This document shows, one piece after another, positions 1 through 6,094 of a stretch of 11,372 nt of DNA; the first letter of the stretch is position 1; the number at the start of each line of letters is the position of its first letter. Both the position numbers and the translations under genes were made by a program. The notes beneath the pieces are model-generated. The model was not told the origin of the DNA. It did no database searches and saw nothing but the letters and a program-made list of their open reading frames with translations. Origin of the DNA: Oscillospiraceae bacterium (GTDB lineage Bacteria; Bacillota_A; Clostridia; Oscillospirales; Ruminococcaceae); assembly GCA_017523995.1 (NCBI GenBank), contig JAFWUX010000015.1, forward strand, positions 1 through 11,372. The letters are read 5' to 3'.

Positions 1-465
1 AATCGTCCCGACAGGCTTCGAGAACAGTTCCGTCAGATACTGCTCTGTATCCACACCGTTTGCCTGAGATGTGGCAGCGATCGAATACAGCACTGCGCTT
101 GCTTTTGCACTGTTCGCTGTATTGCTGAAAAGCCAGTTCTTGCGACCGATCGCAAACGGTCGGATTGCGTTCTCTGCCCGGTTGTTGTCCGGCGGAACAT
201 TGCCGTTTTGCAGAAAAGTGTAGAAGAACGGTTTTTCATGCAGCGCATACCGCACTGCTTTCGCAAGCGCACTCTTTCCGCTGGTTTCAAGCCGCGCAAA
301 AAGCTCGTCCAGCAAAGGCTTGATCTTTACCAGACGCTCTTTGTATCGTTCATCTGCGGTCATATTCGCCAGCAGACCTTCCTCATGGTAAATCCTGTCA
401 AAGTATCTGACTGCTTCCGCTGCGACCGATGAGGGATGGTTCTTTACTTTACTATATGGCGCAGA
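1..465 (-). pseudogene. IS66 family transposase (TnpC), C-terminal fragment
   Basis: The minus-strand frame is open from 465 to the window edge (155 codons) and is closed upstream by TAA at 466-468. Its product reads HPSSVAAEAVRYFDRIYHEE, then a lysine/leucine-rich helix, then NGNVPPDNNRAENAIRPFAI and GRKNWLFSNTANSAKASAVL. The block NxxAENAIRPxxxGRKNWLFS...A..SA..YS is the hallmark C-terminal part of the IS66 DDE transposase, carrying the catalytic Glu of NNRAEN. Full-length TnpC is about 500 residues, so the N-terminal zinc-binding/helix-turn-helix part and the first catalytic Asp are missing. No start codon with a ribosome binding site lies at the beginning of the frame. The protein's own C-terminus lies left of the window. 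It is almost certainly non-functional. Confidence 0.85.
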
Positions 466-512
466 TTATAATACTCTTACGATTATTAGAGCACGAAAGG
501 TTTTACGCTTAC
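1..512 (-). mobile_element. IS66-family element remnant, internally deleted, one end present
   Basis: The segment holds the C-terminal part of an IS66-type transposase on the minus strand. Its outer right edge is the 12-mer ttttacgcttac (501-512), which on the minus strand begins GTAAGCG, the form typical of IS66-family ends. Only about 36 bp separate this end from the start of the open transposase frame. The usual leader, tnpA, tnpB and the N-terminal half of tnpC are therefore absent, which points to an internally deleted copy. The left end lies outside the window. IS66 elements usually make 8-bp target duplications; the other flank is not visible, so this cannot be tested here. Confidence 0.7.
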
Positions 513-528
513 CATATTCTGCGTAAAA
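501..528. repeat. IS66-like terminal sequence and 8-bp inverted repeat
   Basis: TTTTACGC at 501-508 is repeated inverted as GCGTAAAA at 521-528, with a 12-nt centre. The left arm together with TTAC (to 512) is the presumed IS66 end, and the same 12-mer ttttacgcttac recurs at 9481-9492. The right arm lies outside the presumed element boundary. It may be chance, a hairpin, or the trace of a second end. Confidence 0.45.
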
Positions 529-562
529 TGTCAGGCAACCGCCTTCCATATCTGTGCCTGTT

Positions 563-1642
563 TTAAGCCAGCGCTTTTTCATACAGCGCATAGGTATAAC
601 GGTTTTCAATGAGCTGACTGAAATAATTGCCCGTGACCTTTCCTTTCCGGATCAGCGCGCCGACAGATACAGCCTGCTTGTCGCACAAATCTCTGAGAAC
701 GCTTTCCGAAAGCGCTTTGCCGAGACCGGGATGCTCCGGTTCTGCGCCGAGATACAGCAGAATATAATCGTGGGGATCCTTTTTTACCTTGCAGATTTTC
801 CGGATTTTGGAAAGCGTCAGTTTTCCGCAGGATGCATTTCCGTAATTCGGAAGCGTGACAAAAAAGCCAACTGCCTTTCCGTTCTGATATGCGATTTTGA
901 CCATGCGGTAATCCGCAACATGCTCCATTGCGGCAAACATTTTGCAGAATTCATCCTCTGTAATATACGAGAAGGTCTGAAAATCAAAATACAGGGTAAT
1001 GATCATCCGGTAGATCTCGTGCATGCTTTTTTCGAAGTTCTCCTTTTCGAGCGGACAGATCGAATAACCGTTTTCCGTAAAATCCTGAAGTCTGCGCACA
1101 TTTTTCCGGTTCAGGAACTGCTGCGGAACGGTGCCGTAGCGGTTGGAATTGTATTCGCCGTTGACGCTGTAGCCGTTCTCCCGGAAAAATGTTTCATAAT
1201 ACGGGAGATTATACGGTTCACCCGTATAGGGCGGCTGATCGAAGCAGTTTGTCTTGAGCCGGTAACGAATCCAGAATGATGCGTCAACAGGTCCGATGAC
1301 CGTGTCGCAGCCGAGAGATTTTGCCAGTTTCTCCGCCGCATCAAAAATACAGCGTGCGGTATCCGCGTTATCGATGCACTCAAAGAAACCGATATAGGCA
1401 CATGTTCTGTCCGGATAGACGGTCAGCATACAGCGTGCAGCGACATTGTGCGCGGAATCATAAGCCAGAAACGGATAGACCGTAAAATAGTGGCTGAGGA
1501 GATGCTTTCCGCTGAGAACGGCCGCTTCCGTTGCGGTATCCTGCATTAGATTCTGTTTCTGATAAAGCGTCGATGGAAAGCGCAGGAAGCTGCGGACGCT
1601 TTTTTTATCGTGCGAATCAAATAAAACTGCATTGAATTCCAT
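563..1642 (-). CDS. GNAT-superfamily (acyl-CoA N-acyltransferase-like) protein
   Basis: This 359-residue protein is the last gene of the lipid-type operon. It resembles the long two-lobed GNAT-like proteins of about 370 residues found in many bacteria. Residues 83-158 carry their landmark region: YIGFFECIDNA, a helix, GCDTVIGPVDASFW, FDQPPYTGEPYNLPYYETFF and NGY. The C-terminal lobe (about 248-357) has a beta-strand pair (VKIAYQNGKAVGFFVTLPNY) and then HPGLGKALSESVLRDL, which occupies the position of the acetyl-CoA-binding loop and helix, although the classical R/QxxGxG/A is only partly kept. The start is ATG 1642, with AAAGGAG 6 nt upstream and 11 nt after the stop of the preceding gene, consistent with co-transcription. 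The substrate is unknown. An N- or O-acyl transfer on the operon product is inference; a non-catalytic role is also possible. No clear terminator follows before the IS66 remnant. Confidence 0.75.
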   Translation of the reverse strand: MEFNAVLFDSHDKKSVRSFLRFPSTLYQKQNLMQDTATEAAVLSGKHLLSHYFTVYPFLAYDSAHNVAARCMLTVYPDRTCAYIGFFECIDNADTARCIFDAAEKLAKSLGCDTVIGPVDASFWIRYRLKTNCFDQPPYTGEPYNLPYYETFFRENGYSVNGEYNSNRYGTVPQQFLNRKNVRRLQDFTENGYSICPLEKENFEKSMHEIYRMIITLYFDFQTFSYITEDEFCKMFAAMEHVADYRMVKIAYQNGKAVGFFVTLPNYGNASCGKLTLSKIRKICKVKKDPHDYILLYLGAEPEHPGLGKALSESVLRDLCDKQAVSVGALIRKGKVTGNYFSQLIENRYTYALYEKALA

Positions 1643-1653
1643 AGCAAACTCCT

Positions 1654-2751
1654 TTATGCTTGCGCCCCGTGCCGGATGAGCTGAATCGTGCCGTCGATGC
1701 CGTTCAGGCGCACATAGTCACCGTCACGGAAGTGATTGCAGGCATTTCCGACGCCCACGACCGCAGGCTTTTTCAGTTCACGGGAGATAATGGCGGTATG
1801 CGAGAGCAGAGAGCCGCGCTTGGATATGATGCCGATGGCCTGCGAAATGACGAATACCCATCCCGGATCGGTGATGTCTGCGAGAATGATCTTCCCCGAG
1901 GCATCGGTATCGGCGGTGAGACCGGAGATGTGCGTGATCTCGCCTTCGACGACACCGGAGGAACAGGGCGTTCCGTAGATCACCGCATTCTCGTCACAGA
2001 TGGTCTCGGAAATACAGTTTGACGGATGCTTGTCAAATACCTGGCTGTCAAATATAATGCGCGTATACGGCGGGATTGCTGCGAAGGCTTCCCACTGACT
2101 GCGGCGTGCCGCGATGCAGTCCTGCAATCCTGCGGTGGAACCGTTTACTGCCTGCTTCAGTTCGTCAAAGGTCAGCAAGAAGATGTCTCTCGGCTGCCCG
2201 ATCAGACCGCGTGCACTGAAATCGCTTCCGCATTTCAGAACCATTTCCCGGATCAGACCGAAAATCTTTCCGCGTGACATTCTCGATTTTTCGCGCAGCA
2301 GAATGCCGTGATATGCCTTTTTCGCAAACAGCTTTGCCGTTCCGTGCAGTTTCGGTGCCGCTGCGGATGCATGTTCAGGCGGCGCCTCCGTACACGCTGC
2401 AAGCGTGTCGATCAGCAGCAGCGGATTTGTGCGGTAGGTCTCTGATTCCAGCTTCAGTTCACAGGCGCAGCGGTCGCCGTAGCTGTCAATATACTGTTCG
2501 ATCAGCTTTGCTGAACGGGACGGCTGCTGCATGAATGCTTCATATTCCTCTGCGGATGCAATACCGTAAAATGCCTGATCGAGTTTCTCTGCGCGGAGTG
2601 CGCTGCGGATATCAGCGAGCATCCGGACAGGCTTCATACTCTCAATGGAATCGGAGCCGCAGATGATCTGATTTGCCGTGTCTTCCGGATTTGCGCAGCC
2701 GTTTGCCTTGAGTGAGGCTTTCAGCAGACCTGTATAAATGAATGCATACAT
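1654..2751 (-). CDS. PEP-utilizing (rifampin phosphotransferase/PEP synthase-like) protein, C-terminal fragment
   Basis: This fragment carries the central and phosphohistidine domains of a PEP-synthase/rifampin-phosphotransferase-like enzyme, which moves a phosphate from ATP to a substrate through a swivelling His. The central region has IDSYGDRCACELKLESETYR (about 89-107), typical of the family's middle domain. The mobile His domain has GTPCSSGVVEGEI (about 260-272) and RGSLLSHTAIISRELKKPAV (312-331), with the catalytic His at about 318. Upstream of the ATG at 2751 the same frame stays open back to a TGA near 2788 and reads WDLTLVND, which I recognise as internal family sequence, so the ATG is not a natural N-terminus. 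There is no convincing ribosome binding site at 2751. The ATP-grasp half lies in the next frame at 2766-3326. The fragment is best seen as the 3' half of a disrupted gene; a translated stand-alone domain is possible but less likely. Confidence 0.75.
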   Translation of the reverse strand: MYAFIYTGLLKASLKANGCANPEDTANQIICGSDSIESMKPVRMLADIRSALRAEKLDQAFYGIASAEEYEAFMQQPSRSAKLIEQYIDSYGDRCACELKLESETYRTNPLLLIDTLAACTEAPPEHASAAAPKLHGTAKLFAKKAYHGILLREKSRMSRGKIFGLIREMVLKCGSDFSARGLIGQPRDIFLLTFDELKQAVNGSTAGLQDCIAARRSQWEAFAAIPPYTRIIFDSQVFDKHPSNCISETICDENAVIYGTPCSSGVVEGEITHISGLTADTDASGKIILADITDPGWVFVISQAIGIISKRGSLLSHTAIISRELKKPAVVGVGNACNHFRDGDYVRLNGIDGTIQLIRHGAQA

Positions 2752-2765
2752 ATCGTTGACAAGCG

Positions 2766-3326
2766 TCAGATCCCAGCAGCGTAATAATTGTTGTCAGAGC
2801 GGTTGCAGTAATAGGTCGTGACCGGCACTTGATCCTCGACCACATGATCGCCGGTGCCGCTGCCGACTGTGATCACGGTCTCATTGAGAATTCCCTGCGG
2901 ATTGGCGGTGAACAATACACCGGCGCAGTCTGCATCGACCATGACCTGCACAATAACATGGATTCGGAATTCTTCATGCGCAATGCCGTTGATGCGGAGA
3001 TATTCGCGGACGCTTTCCGAATCGGCGGATGCCCTGCACTGACAGATCTTCTCCCAGACCTGCTCTGCCGGAACAAAGAGGAAGGTATCGAGCTGACCTG
3101 CAAAGGAAAACGCTGCGCTGTCCTCGGCATTTGCGGAGGAACGGACTGAAAACAGCGTTCCTGCCCGGAATGTCTGTCTGATGTATGCGGCAATCTCTGA
3201 TTCCGTTGTATCCTCGGAGATACAGAACAGCTCGGGTACACGGATGCCGTGCCGCTGCATCCGGAAGAGCCGTTCCGCTTTTGCGCCGATGCTGTATGCA
3301 CCGAAATTACCAGCAGTGATAAGCAT
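2766..3326 (-). CDS. PEP/pyruvate-binding ATP-grasp domain protein, N-terminal fragment
   Basis: This is the nucleotide-binding half (186 residues) of a PEP-synthase/rifampin-phosphotransferase-like enzyme. It shows GAKAERLFRMQRHGIRVPE (14-32), the nucleotide-site motif SVRSSANAEDS (60-70) followed by FSFAGQLDTFLFV (73-85), and VQVMVDADCAGVLFTANP (126-143). All are standard for the PPDK N-terminal ATP-grasp domain. The frame stops at 2766 shortly after DQVPVTTYYCNRSD, before the end of a normal ATP-grasp domain of about 300 residues. I place the start at ATG 3326, because GAGGTG lies 7 nt upstream and overlaps the ubiA-like stop; a GTG at 3335 is in frame but lies inside that signal. The rest of the enzyme appears in another frame at 1654-2751, and a large middle part seems to be missing. 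The two halves together probably form one broken gene. Confidence 0.75.
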   Translation of the reverse strand: MLITAGNFGAYSIGAKAERLFRMQRHGIRVPELFCISEDTTESEIAAYIRQTFRAGTLFSVRSSANAEDSAAFSFAGQLDTFLFVPAEQVWEKICQCRASADSESVREYLRINGIAHEEFRIHVIVQVMVDADCAGVLFTANPQGILNETVITVGSGTGDHVVEDQVPVTTYYCNRSDNNYYAAGI

Positions 3327-3331
3327 TGAAA

Positions 3332-4228
3332 TCACCTCGCAAATGCTAAATAACCGGCAACAGTCAGGAGCATGATGCTCTCCTGAATGTAGGTGTAGCG
3401 TTCGACCTTTTCAACCAGTTTGAACTGGTGAGGATCGCGCATGTACTCCACAAATTTCCATGTCATCCAGATGACATTGATCAGCAGTGCCAGAACAGAC
3501 AGCTTGCTGAGATGCCAGACCAGCACGAAATTCGTGAGGATATCGGCGATTGTCAGAATCAGGACGAAGCGTGTCGCCCTGCGGTAGCCGAACAGCTTGG
3601 AGTAGGTAACGTATTCTGTCTCATCCTCGGGCGCCTTGATCTTGCGGGAGATCTCCCAGATCAGCGCCGGGAAATAGAGTGTGAATGCGGCAAGCACCGT
3701 TGTCAGCGTGACGGCGTTCAGTCCGTATTTGATGACGGTAAACGAGATGATGTAGATGTTCAGGATCATCTGCACCGGATTGTGCGTGACAAGCGCGAGC
3801 GGCAGACTTTTCTGAATCTTCTTTTTCTGAAAGAACCACATCGACATCAGCGTGCCGTAAACATAGAGAAAGACAAAGAACGGAATGTTGTTCATAAAGA
3901 TGATGTTCAGCAGAACAGTCACGACGATCAGCAATCCGATGAAGATGCCGAGGTCCTTTTTCTTCACTCTGCCCGAAGGCAGCGGGCGCTCCTTGAAAAG
4001 GCGGCAGTCGAGTTCATAATCCTTGAAGTCATCTGCGATGCGCAGCCAGCAGAGAAAGCTGAATACCGTAAAGCCGCCGATGAATTCCGCGGCAGTGATA
4101 TGGAAATCCGTCACGCCGTTATTGAGCAGGATGATGAAATAGATCTCAAAGAAGATAATGCCGCCGAGCAGCAGCCGCGGAATGATCGGATACATTTCCT
4201 TGAAATAAACATGCAAGCGTTTCACCAT
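3332..4228 (-). CDS. UbiA-family prenyltransferase
   Basis: This integral membrane protein (298 residues from ATG 4228) has about eight hydrophobic segments and both aspartate-rich motifs of the UbiA superfamily. The first is RIADDFKDYELDCRLFKERP (63-82), the equivalent of NDxxDxxxD, followed by LPSGRV. The second is WEISRKIKAPEDE (191-203) followed by YVTYSKLFGYRRA. Family members transfer a polyprenyl group from its diphosphate, with Mg2+ held by these acids, to an aromatic, lipid or glycerol-phosphate acceptor. DGGGP synthase of archaeal ether lipids belongs to this family. The start was chosen because GAGAGG lies 8 nt before ATG 4228; the in-frame GTG at 4237 overlaps that site. It sits 21 nt after the CarS-like gene and just ahead of the PEP-enzyme fragment. 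A CarS-like neighbour favours a lipid acceptor, but this is inference. Confidence 0.85.
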   Translation of the reverse strand: MVKRLHVYFKEMYPIIPRLLLGGIIFFEIYFIILLNNGVTDFHITAAEFIGGFTVFSFLCWLRIADDFKDYELDCRLFKERPLPSGRVKKKDLGIFIGLLIVVTVLLNIIFMNNIPFFVFLYVYGTLMSMWFFQKKKIQKSLPLALVTHNPVQMILNIYIISFTVIKYGLNAVTLTTVLAAFTLYFPALIWEISRKIKAPEDETEYVTYSKLFGYRRATRFVLILTIADILTNFVLVWHLSKLSVLALLINVIWMTWKFVEYMRDPHQFKLVEKVERYTYIQESIMLLTVAGYLAFAR

Positions 4229-4249
4229 GATAAACACCTCTCAGTCAGA

Positions 4250-4834
4250 TTACAGATTTCTGCGGATTTTCAGCGTATACAGCACTGCGTTCAGCGCAAG
4301 ATGCGTAACAGCGCCGAGCAGAATATACTGGAAATACTGCACCGGCGTGATACCGGCGAGCAGCACCAGAAGCAGCATGACGCCGAGCAGCGAATCGATC
4401 TGGTCAATCACAAAGAACAGCGCGCCTTTGCCGCCCTGTGCGGTCTTGCCGGGCTGAATATCCAGACGGCGCTTGAGAAAGCTGTTTGGCAGCTCAAACA
4501 GGACATAGACGAATCCGAACAGCGCGCCGGCCACGGCGTTGAACAGCAGCGTATTGCTGAAATAGCGATACATCTCATTGGCATTGCCCAGCGGCGCGGA
4601 AATCTGTGAGAGCAGTCCCCAGAGAATCTGCGCAAGGCAGTTCGCCGCGATCATGCCAAAGAAGCCTGCCCATGTTTTGTTGTCGCCGAAGATGCGCTTG
4701 CCGTCCGAACAGCATTTGCCGCCGTCGATCGGGGCGCATACATTCCGGTAAAGGCGCGTTTTCGTGAACAGCATATTGGCAGCGCCTGCGATTACCACAG
4801 GCATCAAAGTTGCATACATGATCAGAATTCTCAT
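4250..4834 (-). CDS. CDP-archaeol synthase (CarS)-like / phosphatidate cytidylyltransferase family protein
   Basis: This 194-residue membrane protein has about five transmembrane segments and a CTP-transferase-type signature. It shows APIDGGKCCSDGKRIFGDNK (34-53) followed by TWAGF, LPNSFLKRRL (115-124), the acidic IDQIDSLLGV (143-152) and THLALN (177-182). These match the CarS/DUF46 family, which in archaea converts CTP plus DGGGP to CDP-archaeol and is related to bacterial CdsA. The DGKRxFGDNKTW and DxxDSxxG blocks carry the metal and nucleotide contacts and appear intact. ATG 4834 has an excellent GGAGGTGAT signal and overlaps the kinase stop by 4 bp (ATGA), so translation is probably coupled. 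The order kinase, cytidylyltransferase, prenyltransferase suggests phosphorylation and CDP activation of a lipid or isoprenoid alcohol. A CTP-dependent kinase role, as in phytol kinase relatives, is an alternative. Confidence 0.85.
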   Translation of the reverse strand: MRILIMYATLMPVVIAGAANMLFTKTRLYRNVCAPIDGGKCCSDGKRIFGDNKTWAGFFGMIAANCLAQILWGLLSQISAPLGNANEMYRYFSNTLLFNAVAGALFGFVYVLFELPNSFLKRRLDIQPGKTAQGGKGALFFVIDQIDSLLGVMLLLVLLAGITPVQYFQYILLGAVTHLALNAVLYTLKIRRNL

Positions 4835-5304
4835 GAGATCACCTCCAGCAGCTTCGGGAGCAGAATCAGCCCCTGCGAGAGGAAGAATGCAATCGAGATG
4901 ATGAACACGCCTGCGGCTGCCGTATCTTTGATGAATTTATTGTCGGCGGTGATCTCCGGGAATCGGGTGTCGATCAGGCGTTCCAGTGCGGTATTGAGAT
5001 ACTCAGCCGCAAAGACGCCGCAAACGAGTGCGAAGCCGATCAGAAATTCGGTGACGGAAGCACCCAGCAGCAGATTCAGAACGAAGAATACTGCGTAGAT
5101 CGCGGTGTATTCACGGAAATTCCGTTCTTCCCTCCATGCTGCCTGCATTCCCTGATATGCACACCGCATGCTCTGGAGGATATTTTTATTCTTCATCGCA
5201 GTGTGTTCCTGCTGCGGACGGTCTGTGGTGCGGATACGGTATGTATCCGGCTGCACGGCACGGAATCCATACGGCATTGTCGGACAGCTGGTTTTGTTTT
5301 TCAT
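4831..5304 (-). CDS. Diacylglycerol kinase family protein (DgkA/UdpK type)
   Basis: This small integral-membrane kinase (157 residues) is the first gene of the operon. The DgkA/UdpK core runs from about residue 45: REERNFREYTAIYA (58-71, catalytic-site Glu), AEYLNTALERLIDTRF (100-115, matching E.coli E69/N72/E76/D80) and NKFIKDTAAAGV (122-133, matching K94/D95). Three transmembrane helices are visible. Gram-positive members phosphorylate undecaprenol or diacylglycerol with ATP. ATG 5304 has AAAGGAAG 7 nt upstream. This gives an unusual 36-residue hydrophilic N-terminal extension, rich in Arg, Pro and Gln, before a second MKNK at 5196 where most family members would begin. ATG 5196 has only a weak AGGA 10 nt away, so I prefer 5304. 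It overlaps the CarS-like gene by 4 bp. The actual lipid alcohol substrate is unknown. Confidence 0.85.
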   Translation of the reverse strand: MKNKTSCPTMPYGFRAVQPDTYRIRTTDRPQQEHTAMKNKNILQSMRCAYQGMQAAWREERNFREYTAIYAVFFVLNLLLGASVTEFLIGFALVCGVFAAEYLNTALERLIDTRFPEITADNKFIKDTAAAGVFIISIAFFLSQGLILLPKLLEVIS

Positions 5305-5340
5305 AAGAGCACTTCCTTTCTGTTTTCGGTTTATACTTCA

Positions 5341-5368
5341 ATTATACTCTTTCCGGTGAATTTGATAA
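5341..5368 (-). promoter_or_regulatory. Sigma-A-type promoter of the lipid operon
   Basis: On the minus strand TTATCA (5363-5368) is followed after 16 bp by a perfect TATAAT (5341-5346). About 37 nt separate the -10 box from the kinase start at 5304. The -35 is only 4/6 and the dyad at 5393-5402 lies upstream of it, which suits an activator-dependent promoter. Confidence 0.65.
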
Positions 5369-5392
5369 GATGCCGTATGTCATTCCGTGAAG

Positions 5393-5405
5393 GACATTTG
5401 TCACT
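5393..5405 (-). promoter_or_regulatory. Candidate operator: GACAAATGTC dyad upstream of the lipid operon
   Basis: The plus-strand word gacatttgtcact contains the dyad GACA-TT-TGTC. On the minus strand it reads AGTGACAAATGTC and lies 24 nt upstream of the -35 box. The identical 13-mer lies at the same distance from the predicted antiporter -35 (9261-9273). The regulator is unknown; the neighbouring NarL-type regulator is the nearest candidate. Confidence 0.5.
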
Positions 5406-5410
5406 ATTGC

Positions 5411-5455
5411 AAAAAGAAGCGCACCGGTTCATGCATTTCGCAGAACCGGTGCGCT
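5411..5455 (-). terminator. Rho-independent terminator after the response regulator
   Basis: A perfect 13-bp stem, AGCGCACCGGTTC (5418-5430) paired with GAACCGGTGCGCT (5443-5455), has a 12-nt loop. On the minus strand the stem is followed by CTTTTTG (5411-5417). It starts 15 nt after the response-regulator stop and separates the two-component operon from the downstream lipid operon. Confidence 0.9.
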
Positions 5456-5470
5456 GAGAAGTTGGTGTTT

Positions 5471-6094
5471 TCAGACGAGATTGTTTTTGAGTGCAAAGAC
5501 CGCAAGTTGTGTGCGGTCTTTCAGGTTCAGCTTTTCCAGCAGGCGGGAGATGCCGTTCCGGACAGTTCCCTCCGCCAGAAAGAGCTTTGCGGAGATCTCC
5601 TTGTTGTCGGCACCGTCACAGATCAGGCGGATAAAATCGAGCTCCCGTTCTGTCAGGCTGAAATCCTTCGGACTGGACTGGACGACGGTTTTCTTGATCG
5701 ACTGAAAAATGTTGTCGCAGAAAACATTGATGCCGCCTGCAACAGCCTTGATGGAATTGACGATCTTGTCATTGTCCATCTCCTTGAGAATATAGCCGTC
5801 CGCGCCTGCCGCGATCGCACGGTCAACGGTTTCCTGATCGTCAAATGTCGTCAGGACAAGCACCTTGATATCCGGAAAGGCGGCTTTGATCTGCCGCGTG
5901 CCGTAGCTGCCGTCAAAATCCGGCATCCGCATATCCATCAGAACGACATCGGGGCGCAGCCGTATCGTCATCTCTAGCGCATCCTTGCCGTTGGCCGCTT
6001 CCCCGACGACAGTCAGTTCACTGTCTCCTGCAATGACCGCTTTCAGGCCGGCACGCAGAATCTGCACATCATCCACTAATAATATCTTAATCAT
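5471..6094 (-). CDS. Response regulator, NarL/FixJ (LuxR-HTH) family
   Basis: This 207-residue DNA-binding response regulator has a receiver domain (1-120) with acidic pocket D8/D9, phospho-acceptor D54 in VLMDMRMPDFDG, switch Thr82/83 in LVLTTFDDQETV and K104 in GYILKEM. The C-terminal LuxR-type helix-turn-helix (about 143-205) reads FSLTERELDFIRLICDG, NKEISAKLFLAEGTV and NGISRLLEKLNLKDRTQLAV. All key residues are present, so it should be phosphorylated by its partner kinase and bind DNA as a dimer, usually at inverted repeats. ATG 6094 overlaps the kinase stop (ATGA), with GGAGA 7 nt upstream. It is the last gene of the kinase-regulator transcript and is followed by a strong terminator. Its targets are not known. 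The dyads at 5393 and 9259 on either side of this pair are candidates. Confidence 0.93.
   Translation of the reverse strand: MIKILLVDDVQILRAGLKAVIAGDSELTVVGEAANGKDALEMTIRLRPDVVLMDMRMPDFDGSYGTRQIKAAFPDIKVLVLTTFDDQETVDRAIAAGADGYILKEMDNDKIVNSIKAVAGGINVFCDNIFQSIKKTVVQSSPKDFSLTERELDFIRLICDGADNKEISAKLFLAEGTVRNGISRLLEKLNLKDRTQLAVFALKNNLV

Noticed and set aside
513..562. Terminator for the lipid operon
   Set aside because: Only a 5-bp CAGGC/GCCTG pairing with a long loop and no T-run; not convincing.
3428..4609. Long (393-codon) plus-strand open frame
   Set aside because: It is antisense to the UbiA-like and CarS-like genes, whose motifs are intact; its Asp/Gln/His-rich translation is a typical shadow.
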